Below, in pieces: positions 55,360-64,000 of a DNA stretch of 64,000 bases. Positions within the stretch are counted from its first letter, which is position 1. Every line of letters starts with the position of its first letter. The position numbers and the translations under genes were made by a program. Location of the stretch: NCBI GenBank assembly GCA_025144025.1, contig JALXWS010000003.1, positions 1 through 64,000 on the forward strand, written 5' to 3'. Source of the stretch: Corynebacterium sp. p3-SID1241. Lineage in GTDB: Bacteria > Actinomycetota > Actinomycetes > Mycobacteriales > Mycobacteriaceae. The notes below the pieces were generated by a model. It saw only the letters and a list, made by a program, of their open reading frames with translations, made no database searches and was not told the DNA's origin.

Positions 55360-56142
55360 CTAAATCAAGTTCTTTGCGGACAGGAAGTCAGCGATCTTCT
55401 TCGCTGCGTCTTGTGGGTTGGGCTCAGAGATAACCTCGCCGGCGGTACGCGGTGGGCGCTTCTCAGCGGCCGTAACGGCGGTAGTAGGCGCGATTGCTTC
55501 GATACCCAGCTCAGCCAGCGAGAAAGTTGTAATTTCCGCCTTCTTGGCAGCCATTAGGCCCTTGAAATTGGGGAAGCGGGGCTTGTCGCTCTTATCGGTC
55601 ACGGAGACAATCGCCGGCAGCGGCGCCTCTAGTTCCCAAGTGCCGCGGGCATCATCGCGGATGCCCTGCACGGTGCCGTCAGCTAGCTCTACCTTGTGTA
55701 GGGCGGTAAGGGCTGGCAGCTGGCGGTATTCGGCGAGCAGTCCGGTAAGGAGGCCGGTGGAGGCATCAGAAGCTTCAGTGCCTGCGGTGATCAGCTGGAC
55801 GTCGTCAAGCTTGTTCAGCGCAGCATTAAGAGTCCATGCGGTCGACAGTGCGTCCGCGCCGGCCAGCGAGTCATCGGAGACGAGCACCGCATCATCGGCG
55901 CCCATGGCCAGTGCCTTGCGCAGAGCCTCGTCCGCCTGGGCCGGACCCATAGTCAGCGCTACCACCTTGAACCCTGCATCAGGATTATCGTCGCGCAGGC
56001 GCAGGGCTTGTTCCACGGAGAATTCATTAACTTCATCAATGACGTTATCCACGGAGGTGCGATCCAGGGTGTGGTCATCTTCCAAGGTCTTGGTAGACCA
56101 CGTATCCGGCACGTGTTTGACCAGAGCCACGATAGTTGGCAT
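55360..56142 (-). CDS. etfB: Electron transfer flavoprotein subunit beta
   Basis: A 260-residue AMP-binding subunit of ETF. It opens with PTIVALVKHVPDTWS, followed by the DEVNEFSVEQALRLRD and VVALTMGPAQADEALRKALAMGADDAVLVSDDSLAGADALSTA signatures of the family, and later ITAGTEASDASTGLLTGLLAE. It pairs with etfA and lies 24 bp after the THUMP-like methyltransferase gene. Confidence 0.95.
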   Translation of the reverse strand: MPTIVALVKHVPDTWSTKTLEDDHTLDRTSVDNVIDEVNEFSVEQALRLRDDNPDAGFKVVALTMGPAQADEALRKALAMGADDAVLVSDDSLAGADALSTAWTLNAALNKLDDVQLITAGTEASDASTGLLTGLLAEYRQLPALTALHKVELADGTVQGIRDDARGTWELEAPLPAIVSVTDKSDKPRFPNFKGLMAAKKAEITTFSLAELGIEAIAPTTAVTAAEKRPPRTAGEVISEPNPQDAAKKIADFLSAKNLI

Positions 56143-56166
56143 TGGGCACTCACCTTTCCGATATAT

Positions 56167-57300
56167 TTATGTTGCGTAATTATCCTCGGACGATGATACT
56201 CGGGGTTGACAGAGCAAGGCGATTCTCTGTGAGCCAATTCGCGTAATGATTACTGCAAAAGGCTTCTTTCCTTTCAGCTTCATCTTCTTGCGTAGCTGGT
56301 CAGGGTCCACTTCTACCCCGCGCACAAGGATTTCCAGACTCCCCGCGTCATAGGATTTAAGTACGGATTTTAATTTCTTTAGGGGTACTTTTTCTATGAA
56401 TGGAAATCCCGAAGTTCCCTCCGGAATCCTCTCCCCTGTTAGGTACGCGATGCGCGGATCGATTTGGTGCAGCCCTTCCCTAGCCGCGTAGTGCTGAACT
56501 AGGCCAGCACGAACGACGGCGCCGTCCGGATCAATCAGGTAGCTGCCAATATCGCCGGCCTCTGGCAGGTTTGTTTCTTGGTCATCGAGGACATCTATCT
56601 GTTCGCCACGAATCATTACCGCCTTGCGCCCCGTACCAAGTCCAGGGGTATACAGGCAGGATTCCTTTACTCCCCCATCGACGCTCGCGACGGTAACGAG
56701 ACCATCCCATTCGCTGAAATCAAGACCGGGCGCGCACTTAATGGCCAGCTCCTTGCCGCGATGCTTATCGACGACCTCCGGAAGCGGCGGCACCAAATCT
56801 TCCGGCCGCGTGATCCTTTTCCCACCGGCGCGGCGGGCTGGATCTGCAAGGAGGACATCGGCAGTCGTAGTCGTGGTGAGCGCATCCGCGCGGAATATGT
56901 TGGCCGAAGAGAGGTTATACCTAGCCATCCTCACGCGCGACTCATCCAGATCCGAGCCGAAATAGTCAAGCGGGCAATTATAGCCTTCCGTGCCGATGGA
57001 ACAGGTGAGATCATGAACGGTACGAACTCCCTGTTCCGCAAGGAAGCTCATGCGATACGCAGCAACGCCGGTGGGAGTGGCTTGCTGGGCGGAGTCAGCA
57101 TCCATCAGCCAATTGCGCGGAAGCTTGCCTGAATTACGCGCAGTCACCAACTCCATAACTGCGCGGCCAAAGTCGCCGAACTTTTCTTTGAGGACCTCGG
57201 CATCTTTGAGCCGAGAGGCCTTGGTCAGTGTGAGATCGAGGCTAGTTATTTCCTCATGGTGGTCCATCAGGAAGCTGACTTCTGCGGGGGTATAACTCAT
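56167..57300 (-). CDS. Class I SAM methyltransferase with C-terminal THUMP-like domain
   Basis: A 377-residue protein. The methyltransferase core is VHDLTCSIGTEGYNCPLDYFGSDLDESRVRMARYNL, then the catalytic-type DVLLADPARRAGGKRI (a D-P-x-R motif in place of the common DPPY) and LAIKCAPGLDFSEW. The C-terminal part (GSLEILVRGVEVDPDQLRKKMKLKGKKPFAVIITRIGSQ) matches the THUMP-like domain (PF18096). An RNA base methyltransferase role is likely but the target is unknown. It overlaps the NUDIX gene by 4 bp. Confidence 0.85.
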   Translation of the reverse strand: MSYTPAEVSFLMDHHEEITSLDLTLTKASRLKDAEVLKEKFGDFGRAVMELVTARNSGKLPRNWLMDADSAQQATPTGVAAYRMSFLAEQGVRTVHDLTCSIGTEGYNCPLDYFGSDLDESRVRMARYNLSSANIFRADALTTTTTADVLLADPARRAGGKRITRPEDLVPPLPEVVDKHRGKELAIKCAPGLDFSEWDGLVTVASVDGGVKESCLYTPGLGTGRKAVMIRGEQIDVLDDQETNLPEAGDIGSYLIDPDGAVVRAGLVQHYAAREGLHQIDPRIAYLTGERIPEGTSGFPFIEKVPLKKLKSVLKSYDAGSLEILVRGVEVDPDQLRKKMKLKGKKPFAVIITRIGSQRIALLCQPRVSSSEDNYAT

Positions 57301-58124
57301 ATGCGGTCTAAAGGGGTGGTGGAAAAGAATTCGCGGTACCGGGAATCCTCGCGGGGATCCCCAATGACGGGGCGCAGATCAGAATAGGACGCATCATCTA
57401 AGACTTCTTGGACCGAGGAGTATTTGCTCAACCTTTGCATTTGCGCCCACGTAGGAATGACTAGGCGCACCAGCCCGGCGCGCCAGCCATCCAGGATGAG
57501 CTGCGGGGAGAACCATCCGGCATCATCAGCTTCATCGGTATCCCCGTCTGGTTCTTGGCCGGAGGGCAACACCCCAACGAAGAAGAAGGTATCGAACCAG
57601 TGGCTCTTGCCTTTTCCTACCCAGCGCGCCCAGGGAAGGAGCATATCGGCGTCGACCCGCATGCCGTTATTGCTGAGGAATTCGGTAAAGGAAATGGTGT
57701 GGTTTTCCAGAAGCTTTCGCTCCTTGTGATAGCGCCGCGCATTAGAAACAATGCCGTCTTCGCGTATGGCAAAAAGGGTGCCGGCTTCTTCGAAGAGTTC
57801 GCGCGCAGCAGCAAAGACAAGGGCATGGGCCTTGTACTTTGTCACCCCCATTCGCCGGGCCATCGCAACGACTGATTTACCGGCCCACAGCTCGCCCGAG
57901 TCCCAAGATCGAGGTGGAAAGTCGCGCGGATCTACTCCCCCTCCGGGAAACACCGAATGCCCCGGGTAGTTATGCATAGTGTGGACCCGTTCTTGGACCC
58001 ATACCTCAAGACCGTCAGCGCCATCCCGCAACAGCAGGACCGTTGCCGCCAAGCGCCCACCATTAAAGCCGGTGGTATCGCTGGCGTCGATGGCATCTAG
58101 ACGGTCATGAATAGGATTGGTCAT
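57297..58124 (-). CDS. NUDIX hydrolase
   Basis: A 275-residue NUDIX protein. The Nudix box is recognisable though stretched: GHSVFPGGGVDPRDFP, followed after an insert of about 35 residues by AARELFEEAGTLFAI, so REx2EE is conserved while the usual GX5E spacing is expanded. The length and the LLRDGADGLEVWVQERV start suit the NUDT19/CoA-pyrophosphatase-like group, but the substrate is unproven. It overlaps its neighbours by 4 bp on each side. Confidence 0.83.
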   Translation of the reverse strand: MTNPIHDRLDAIDASDTTGFNGGRLAATVLLLRDGADGLEVWVQERVHTMHNYPGHSVFPGGGVDPRDFPPRSWDSGELWAGKSVVAMARRMGVTKYKAHALVFAAARELFEEAGTLFAIREDGIVSNARRYHKERKLLENHTISFTEFLSNNGMRVDADMLLPWARWVGKGKSHWFDTFFFVGVLPSGQEPDGDTDEADDAGWFSPQLILDGWRAGLVRLVIPTWAQMQRLSKYSSVQEVLDDASYSDLRPVIGDPREDSRYREFFSTTPLDRI

Positions 58125-58942
58125 AGAGAAGCTCGGCGGGCGAAGTATCGCTGTCCAATGCGGTCCACCTGGATGGGCTGGTGGAAGGCGCGAGTCAGGT
58201 TTTCGGAGGTAAGGACGGAATTAATCAGGCCTTTTGCCACTACCTTACCCTCATCCAGCAGCATGGCGTGGGTGAAGCCGTAGGGGATTTCCTCCACGTG
58301 GTGGGTGATCATGACAATCGCTGGGGCATCGGGATCCATGGCTAGATCGCCGAGGTATCCCACTAGGTCTTCGCGGCCGCCCAGGTCCATTCCGGCTGAA
58401 GGCTCATCGAGGATGAGCAGCTCCGGGTTGGACATGAGGGCGCGAGCTAGGACGACGCGCTTCTTTTCACCTTCGGACAGTGTTCCCCATGTGCGTTCTT
58501 TCAGATGGGTCGCACCTACCTGCGCCAAGATGTCATCAGCGCGGGAGAAGTCCATGTCTTGGTATTCCTCTCGCCACCGGCCGAGCACTGCGTAGCCGGC
58601 GGAGACAACGAGATCGTCTACGCGCTCGTTGTCTGGGATCCGTGATTGCACCGCCGCGGAGGAAATGCCAATGAGCGCGCGCAGATCGCGCATGTCCGTC
58701 TTGCCAATTTGCTCCCCCATCAAAAAGGCGGTGCCTTTCGAGGGGAATTGTTCGGCCGCGGCCATGCGTACCAAGGAAGTCTTGCCTGCCCCGTTGGGCC
58801 CAATGATGACCCAGCGCTCATCAAGCTCTACTTGCCAATCCACAGGACCCACGAGAGTCTTGCCACCCCGGCGCAGCTCAACGCCGCGGAAATCTACGAG
58901 CCAGTCTTGATCAGTAGGAGTTACGTCGTTCACGCCTTCCAT
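58121..58942 (-). CDS. Orphan ABC transporter ATP-binding protein
   Basis: A 273-residue NBD. Walker A IGPNGAGKTSLVR, signature TLSEGEKKRVVLARAL, Walker B LLILDEPSAGMDL and switch His in VMITHHVEEIPYG. It resembles the ModF/YusV-type ATPases (H-loop followed by EEIP), and no permease or binding protein is encoded nearby. It is the first gene of the operon leading to NUDIX, methyltransferase, etfBA and nifS, and is divergent from glgE. Confidence 0.88.
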   Translation of the reverse strand: MEGVNDVTPTDQDWLVDFRGVELRRGGKTLVGPVDWQVELDERWVIIGPNGAGKTSLVRMAAAEQFPSKGTAFLMGEQIGKTDMRDLRALIGISSAAVQSRIPDNERVDDLVVSAGYAVLGRWREEYQDMDFSRADDILAQVGATHLKERTWGTLSEGEKKRVVLARALMSNPELLILDEPSAGMDLGGREDLVGYLGDLAMDPDAPAIVMITHHVEEIPYGFTHAMLLDEGKVVAKGLINSVLTSENLTRAFHQPIQVDRIGQRYFARRASL

Positions 58943-59000
58943 TGTGACTGATTAGTTCTTTGGCCGGTGAAATTGACACAGCTGCATTAGTCTTATGGGC

Positions 59001-61010
59001 ATGACTACTCGCCTTGGTATTGACGATGTCCGCCCACTTATTTCCGCTGGTTCTGTAGCCTCCAAAGCCGTTGTAGGCGAGGTAATTCCCGTCACTGCTT
59101 TAGTCTGGCGTGAGGGCCACGACGCAGTCTCGGCTACCTTGTCCGCATGGGCGGCACGTACCACGGCCACATCCTCCGTCACCATGCAGGCGGATCCGCA
59201 CGACCAAGATCGCGTACATGGCGTATTTACCCCAGGTACCCAAGGCACCTGGTTTTTTCGAGTTGACGCCTGGTCCGATCCCATCGCCACTTGGAAGAAT
59301 GCAGTAACCAAAAAGATGGCGGCTGGGCAGTCCGCTGCCGAGTTGGCCAATGATCTCCACCATGGCGCGGACCTGTTTTCGCGGGCCGCTTTGCAAACCC
59401 CGTCTGATGTGGTGGCACCGCTCTTTGTGGCCGCGCGGGATTTGGCGGATGAGTCTAAGGACGTCGACAAGCGGGTGCAGGTAGCGCTTTCGGATGAAGT
59501 GGCAGATATCCTTCACTCGCACCCGCTGCGGGACCTTCTGGTGGAGGGTGCAATCCACGAGGTTTATGTGGAACGCCCCGCTGCGCTGTATAACTCGTGG
59601 TACGAGCTCTTTCCCCGCTCAACGGGCGGCTGGAATGAAGAGGGAAATCCTGTTCACGGTACATTTGAGACCACAGCTAAGGCACTGGAACGCGTGGCCG
59701 ATATGGGCTTCGATACAGTCTATTTTCCGCCGATCCATCCCATCGGAGAAGTACACCGCAAGGGCAAGAATAACTCGGTCGTTGCAGAGCCTGGGGATGT
59801 TGGAAGCCCTTGGGCCATCCAGGACCACTCCACCACCCATCCGGACTTGGGCACAATGGAGGATTTTAAGAAACTCGTCTCGCGCGCCCAAGAGCTTGGT
59901 CTCGAAGTTGCGCTCGATTTTGCACTGCAGGCATCGCCTGATCACCCGTGGGCAAAAAGCCACCCGGAATTTTTCACCGTTCTTCCGGATGGCACCATCG
60001 CCTATGCTGAAAATCCACCGAAGAAGTACCAGGATATCTATCCGCTCAACTTCGATAACGCATCGGATTCCATCTACCACGAGATCTATGAAACCTTGAT
60101 GATTTGGGTCGAAGCTGGGGTGAGGACCTTCCGCGTGGATAATCCGCACACCAAGCCGGCAAACTTTTGGGATTGGTTGATTACTCGCGTACACGCCACT
60201 CATCCGGATGTCATCTTTTTGGCCGAGGCCTTTACTCGTGCTCCTCGTCTTTTTGGCCTAGCCAAGGCCGGCTTTTCCCAGTCCTACAGCTATTTCACGT
60301 GGCAGACCTCCAAGTACGAGCTAACCCAATTTGGCCAAATGCACGTGGAGCAAGCGGATATCTGCCGCCCTAATCTCTTTGTCAATACACCGGATATTTT
60401 GCACGAGTCCTTGCAAACTGGAGGGCGCGCCATGTTTGCCATTCGCGCTGTCCTAGCTGCCACCATGTCACCTCTGTGGGGTGTTTATTCCGGCTTCGAG
60501 TTGTACGAGCACACCCCGGTAGCGCCGGGTTCGGAAGAATACCTCGACTCTGAGAAGTATGAACTGCGCCCACGCGATTTTGCCGCGGCCGCAAAGTCCG
60601 GTGACTCCTTGGAGTCTTATATCCGGCTACTCAATCAGATTCGCCGCGATAATCCCGCATTGCAGCAATTGCGCACCCTGCGATTCCATGACACCGACAA
60701 CGAGGCCATCATTGCCTATTCCAAGGCGGATCCGGCCACCGGCAACGTGGTCCTCGTCGTGGTCAATTTGGATCCGCGAAACGCGCAGGAAGCTACCGTG
60801 TCAGTAGATATGCGGGCTATCGGCCGTCACCCCGGCGAATCTTATACCGTGCAAGACACCATTACCGGCTCTGCTTATCACTGGTCAGAGCGCAACTTTG
60901 TGCGCTTGGAACCGCTTCGCGACGTCGCCCATGTCTTTGTCCTGCCCCACGCCGATCACGCCCTCCAAGAACAGCTCGCTTGGCGCGACGTGACCGATTA
61001 TCGCCCTTAA
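59001..61010 (+). CDS. glgE: Maltose-1-phosphate:alpha-1,4-glucan maltosyltransferase
   Basis: GlgE transfers maltosyl units from maltose 1-phosphate to a growing alpha-1,4-glucan. About 669 residues: N-terminal domain (IDDVRPLISAGSVASKAVVGEVIPVTALVWREG), GH13 catalytic barrel with DTVYFPPIHPIGEVHRKGKNN, the nucleophile Asp in VRTFRVDNPHTKPANFWDWL, the acid Glu in VIFLAEAFTRAPRLF, and a C-terminal beta-domain. ATG 59001 is preferred: TTGACA (58973-58978) and a weak TAGTCT would place the transcript start there, suggesting a leaderless mRNA; ATG 58995 is the alternative. glgB follows. Confidence 0.94.
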   Translation: MTTRLGIDDVRPLISAGSVASKAVVGEVIPVTALVWREGHDAVSATLSAWAARTTATSSVTMQADPHDQDRVHGVFTPGTQGTWFFRVDAWSDPIATWKNAVTKKMAAGQSAAELANDLHHGADLFSRAALQTPSDVVAPLFVAARDLADESKDVDKRVQVALSDEVADILHSHPLRDLLVEGAIHEVYVERPAALYNSWYELFPRSTGGWNEEGNPVHGTFETTAKALERVADMGFDTVYFPPIHPIGEVHRKGKNNSVVAEPGDVGSPWAIQDHSTTHPDLGTMEDFKKLVSRAQELGLEVALDFALQASPDHPWAKSHPEFFTVLPDGTIAYAENPPKKYQDIYPLNFDNASDSIYHEIYETLMIWVEAGVRTFRVDNPHTKPANFWDWLITRVHATHPDVIFLAEAFTRAPRLFGLAKAGFSQSYSYFTWQTSKYELTQFGQMHVEQADICRPNLFVNTPDILHESLQTGGRAMFAIRAVLAATMSPLWGVYSGFELYEHTPVAPGSEEYLDSEKYELRPRDFAAAAKSGDSLESYIRLLNQIRRDNPALQQLRTLRFHDTDNEAIIAYSKADPATGNVVLVVVNLDPRNAQEATVSVDMRAIGRHPGESYTVQDTITGSAYHWSERNFVRLEPLRDVAHVFVLPHADHALQEQLAWRDVTDYRP

Positions 61011-61054
61011 ACATTTGCCCATAAAACCGCACTCGATCTAGGTACTCTGATTGT

Positions 61055-63172
61055 ATGAATATCCCGGCCGCTGATCTCGCCCGCCTGAACGACTGCCGCC
61101 ACCATGACCCACACGGCTTTTATGGTTGGCACGAAGGCACCGTACGCACCTGCCAGCCTGGCGCCACGGCGGTACACGTTCACACCCCCACCCAATCCAT
61201 TTCCATGGACTTGGTAGACGATGATATTTGGGAAGCAGAGGTGGGCGATAACTGCGATTACCGCCTAGAAATCTCCTATCCGGAGGCGCCTACTCGCATT
61301 GTGGCAGACGGCTATCATTTCCTTCCCACCATTGGCTCGCTGGACCTGCACCTTATTGGAGAAGGTCGCCACGAGCGCCTCTGGGAAGTCCTCGGTGCAA
61401 ACTTGCGCAGCTACGAGACAGAGATGGGCTCCGTGGAAGGGGTCTCCTTTGCCGTGTGGGCTCCCAACGCCCAAGGCGTGGCTGTGGTGGGTGACTTCTG
61501 TGGCTGGAACCCAACCCAGTATCCGATGCGTTCTTTAGGCTCTACCGGCGTATGGGAGGTCTTTGTTCCAGGCATCGGTGCTGGCGAGCACTATAAGTTC
61601 GCCATTTTTAGCCACGAGGGCCGCAAGGACAAGGCCGACCCCTTGGCAAAGCGCACCGCCTGCCCGCCGGAAACAGACTCTATCGTGGATTCCACCAGCT
61701 TCGCTTGGTCCGATTCCGCCTGGATGGGCAAGCGCACCGGCAACCTCGACGTCCCCATGAGCATCTATGAGGTTCACGTTGGCTCGTGGAAGGTTGGCGC
61801 CAACTACAACCGCCTGCGCGAGGAACTCATTCCGTATCTCAAGGAGCACGGTTTCACCCACGTCGAGCTCTTGCCCGTTGCAGAGCACCCCTTTGGCGGC
61901 TCCTGGGGCTACCAAGTCTCCGGCTACTACTCGCCGTCCGCGCGTTGGGGCTCGCCGGATGAATTCCGTGAACTGGTCAATGCACTGCACGAAAACGGCA
62001 TCGGCGTCATCGTGGACTGGGTGCCGGCCCACTTCCCCAAAGATGACTGGGCCCTCGGACGCTTCGACGGACAGGCGCTGTATGAGCACCCCGATCCCCG
62101 CCGCGGTGAACAATCCGACTGGGGCACCTATGTCTTTGATTTCGGACGCAATGAGGTCCGCAATTTCCTTGTAGCCAATGCACTGTACTGGGCCGAAGAG
62201 TTCCATATCGATGGCCTGCGCGTAGACGCCGTGGCCTCCATGCTCTACCTGGATTATTCCCGCGATGAATGGCTGCCCAACCAGTACGGCGGGCGCGAGA
62301 ATTTAGAGGCCGTGCAATTCCTGCAGGAAACCAATGCCACTCTCAACCGCACCCATTCTGGTGTGCTCACCATCGCCGAGGAATCCACCTCCTGGCCGGG
62401 CGTTACCGCTCCGACTTCTGAAAATGGCCTGGGTTTTTCCCTGAAGTGGAACATGGGATGGATGAATGACACCCTGGAGTACTTCCAACACGAACCCATC
62501 CACCGCTCCCATCACCACGGCGAACTCACCTTTTCTATGGTCTACGCCTACTCTGAGCGCTATATACTACCGTTTAGCCATGATGAAGTAGTGCACGGCA
62601 AAGGCTCGCTGTGGGAACGCATGCCCGGTGATGACTGGAATAAGGCCGCCGGCCTGCGGGCACTCTACGGATACATGTTTTCCCACCCCGGCAAGAACCT
62701 GCTGTTCATGGGCCAAGAATTCGGCCAGACTACCGAGTGGGCCGAGGGGCATTCTGTAGACTGGGGCAACCTCGATGGGTGGGCTAACGAGTGGCACCGC
62801 GGCATCAAGAGACTCGTGCGCGATATTAACTTCATCTATCGTGACACCCCTGCCTTGTGGTCGCAAGACTTTAGCCAAGGGGGATTCCAGTGGGTCAAGG
62901 CGGATGACTCGAATAATAACGTGCTCGGCTACGTCCGCTACGGTGCTGATGGCTCCGCCCTACTCGCCGTGTGCAACCTTTCTGGTTCTTCTATTCCCAA
63001 CTACGACCTTTGGGTTCCATATGACGGCGAGTGGCAGATGATCCTCAACACTGATGATGCTGTCTATGAAGGCGCTGGGAATCCGCTTCCCCAGCACATT
63101 CACGTAGCGGATAATCTCACCACGCTTCACCTACCGGCTAACTCGGTACAGTGGTACGTGCTGGAGCAATAA
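61055..63172 (+). CDS. glgB: 1,4-alpha-glucan branching enzyme
   Basis: Introduces alpha-1,6 branches into the glucan made by GlgE or GlgA. 705 residues with an N-terminal CBM48-type region ([29 protein letters not shown]), GH13 motifs in order ([14 protein letters not shown]; nucleophile Asp in [17 protein letters not shown]; acid Glu in [25 protein letters not shown]) and the C-terminal all-beta domain. It lies 44 bp after glgE, consistent with one glycogen operon. The usual bacterial length is about 730, and no part appears missing. Confidence 0.95.
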   Translation: MNIPAADLARLNDCRHHDPHGFYGWHEGTVRTCQPGATAVHVHTPTQSISMDLVDDDIWEAEVGDNCDYRLEISYPEAPTRIVADGYHFLPTIGSLDLHLIGEGRHERLWEVLGANLRSYETEMGSVEGVSFAVWAPNAQGVAVVGDFCGWNPTQYPMRSLGSTGVWEVFVPGIGAGEHYKFAIFSHEGRKDKADPLAKRTACPPETDSIVDSTSFAWSDSAWMGKRTGNLDVPMSIYEVHVGSWKVGANYNRLREELIPYLKEHGFTHVELLPVAEHPFGGSWGYQVSGYYSPSARWGSPDEFRELVNALHENGIGVIVDWVPAHFPKDDWALGRFDGQALYEHPDPRRGEQSDWGTYVFDFGRNEVRNFLVANALYWAEEFHIDGLRVDAVASMLYLDYSRDEWLPNQYGGRENLEAVQFLQETNATLNRTHSGVLTIAEESTSWPGVTAPTSENGLGFSLKWNMGWMNDTLEYFQHEPIHRSHHHGELTFSMVYAYSERYILPFSHDEVVHGKGSLWERMPGDDWNKAAGLRALYGYMFSHPGKNLLFMGQEFGQTTEWAEGHSVDWGNLDGWANEWHRGIKRLVRDINFIYRDTPALWSQDFSQGGFQWVKADDSNNNVLGYVRYGADGSALLAVCNLSGSSIPNYDLWVPYDGEWQMILNTDDAVYEGAGNPLPQHIHVADNLTTLHLPANSVQWYVLEQ

Positions 63173-63177
63173 AACGC

Positions 63178-63570
63178 TTATCGCTGCGTCCGCAGGAACT
63201 CCACTACGCGCGCTTCGATGTCATCACGGAGCGCGTCCATGCGCTCTTCACCTTCCAGACCGCGAAGCGAAGGATCCTCGATAGTCCACCGCTGTGCTGG
63301 CCCCTCATATTTCGCATCACCTACTACGACGACGTGGTCGACAGTGGCGGCAAGGTTAGGATCCACTAGAGCAGGAGTACCAGTCATTTCTGCTCCCACC
63401 TTCGCGAGGGAAGCTTTAGCCTCTTGATTGATACCCTGCTGGGTATGCTCCGGCGTAGTTTGCACCCCAGCCGAGTAAATATCCCATTCAGGGGCATGCT
63501 TCGCGGCTAACGCCGCTGCCATCTGGGACTTGCCGCGATTTGTATTGCACAGGAAAAGCACTGAAGTCAT
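63178..63570 (-). CDS. Arsenate-mycothiol transferase-like low-molecular-weight phosphatase-fold protein
   Basis: A 130-residue protein of the corynebacterial ArsC1/ArsC2 group, in which arsenate is conjugated to mycothiol and then reduced by mycoredoxin. The P-loop reads LCNTNRGKSQMAAALA: the Cys (residue 8) is present, but the Arg of the standard C-x5-R loop is Lys. The same substitution (CVGNGGKSQMAA) occurs in C. glutamicum ArsC2, as I recall it. Later motifs VDHVVVVGDAKYEGPAQRWTIEDPS and the C-terminal helix agree. It is not in an ars operon here, so a different anion or a housekeeping role is possible. It ends 5 bp from glgB. Confidence 0.86.
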   Translation of the reverse strand: MTSVLFLCNTNRGKSQMAAALAAKHAPEWDIYSAGVQTTPEHTQQGINQEAKASLAKVGAEMTGTPALVDPNLAATVDHVVVVGDAKYEGPAQRWTIEDPSLRGLEGEERMDALRDDIEARVVEFLRTQR

Positions 63571-63590
63571 GTTTTCCTATGCTACTCGAG

Positions 63591-64000
63591 CTAGTAAAGG
63601 ACGCTCGCCAGCTTGGTGCGAGCCTCTAGGACACGTGGGTCACTGGCTTCGAAAAGACCGAAAAGCTCCAGCAAGCGTCCACGCACGCGAGCCTTCTCGT
63701 CACCGGCCGTTACCTTCATCGTCTCAATAAGGCGTTCAAAGGCCTTTTCTGGGGCGCCGGCAACCACTTCGGCGTCGGCAGCCCGCATTTGCTTATCGAC
63801 GTCCCCCTTATCCGCCTCCGCAGCCGCGATCGGATCCTCGGTCTGATTGGCTGGGTCGAGGCGCTTGAGCAGCATGGTTGTATCGCGTGCCTGCTTAATC
63901 TGCACGTTATCGGGCTCGGAGTCCAAAATGGAGTTGTAGACGTTGAGCGCACCATCAAAATCGCCGGCATTCAAGAAGCTCTCTGCTTCCTGGAGGCGCG
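63591..64000 (-). CDS. YbbN-like TPR co-chaperone, C-terminal part (5' end outside window)
   Basis: The reading frame runs off the right edge of the window. The visible 136 residues form the TPR-like C-terminal region: LQEAESFLNAGDFDGALNVYNSILDSEPDNVQIKQARDTTMLLKRLD, then APEKAFERLIETMKVTAGDEKARVRGRLLELFGLFEASDPRVLEARTKLASVL. This is the tail expected of YbbN/CnoX-type thioredoxin-TPR proteins. The thioredoxin domain, if present, lies outside the window. Such proteins hold unfolded substrates under oxidative stress. There is a 20-bp gap to arsC. Confidence 0.8.
   Translation of the reverse strand, partial: RLQEAESFLNAGDFDGALNVYNSILDSEPDNVQIKQARDTTMLLKRLDPANQTEDPIAAAEADKGDVDKQMRAADAEVVAGAPEKAFERLIETMKVTAGDEKARVRGRLLELFGLFEASDPRVLEARTKLASVLY

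Overview
The window is about 64 kb of a Corynebacterium chromosome with roughly 58-60% GC. The genus call rests on content and order. The block ilvD / ilvBNC / serA / leuB, lysG-lysE, gatB / pfkA / gatA / gatC, ligA, mnmA, nifS-type gene / etfA / etfB and glgE / glgB follows, as I remember it, the order in C. glutamicum. Mycothiol-dependent ArsC, GlgE and the Ile/Leu/Val leader peptide ahead of ilvB fit the same genus. Species is not determinable by eye; a skin-associated, lipophilic-type species is only a guess. No rRNA, tRNA, CRISPR array, insertion sequence or prophage was seen.

Layout. Positions 1-7450 (+) hold a translationally coupled 'anchored repeat' ABC transporter operon: four extracellular proteins with choice-of-anchor M (TIGR03769-type) domains, one of them with a sortase-like LANTG signal; a cluster A-I metal-type substrate-binding lipoprotein that carries one such domain inserted in its own fold; an ATPase; and a permease. 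This is the most distinctive system in the window. Positions 7500-12500 hold a secreted esterase, an isochorismate synthase, a methyltransferase, an FAH-fold (oxaloacetate decarboxylase-like) enzyme and leuB. Positions 12600-24700 hold serine and branched-chain amino acid synthesis (serA, ilvC, ilvN, ilvB with an attenuator, ilvD), interrupted by a DUF262 protein with an overlapping lipoprotein gene, and followed by a GT87 mannosyltransferase-like membrane enzyme. Positions 24600-38900 hold regulators, transporters (LysE, YkvI-like, BASS, MFS), an aldo/keto reductase, an alcohol dehydrogenase, gatB and pfkA.

Positions 38970-43700 hold gatA/gatC, an ACT-domain protein and ligA. Positions 43750-48330 hold a DnaQ-like exonuclease, a three-gene regulator / serine hydrolase / membrane protein unit, an AAA ATPase and a MetE-like protein. 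Positions 48400-53300 hold a PH-domain protein, mnmA, a spermidine synthase-like protein, a GH25 lysozyme and an HNH/DUF222 protein. Positions 53295-58942 (-) form one six-gene overlapping operon: ABC ATPase, NUDIX, THUMP-like methyltransferase, etfB, etfA, cysteine desulfurase. The end of the window has glgE and glgB (glycogen and maltose-1-phosphate metabolism), arsC, and the C-terminal part of a YbbN-like TPR protein.

Regulation visible in sequence: an ilvB leader peptide (probably leaderless) with a Rho-independent attenuator at 20621-20740; a LysG-type operator between lysG and lysE; perfect inverted repeats at promoters of two regulator genes (25448-25464 and 44432-44459); an ilvC promoter in the ilvN-ilvC gap; and several strong hairpin terminators. 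Gene packing is tight, with at least five convergent pairs overlapping at their 3' ends.
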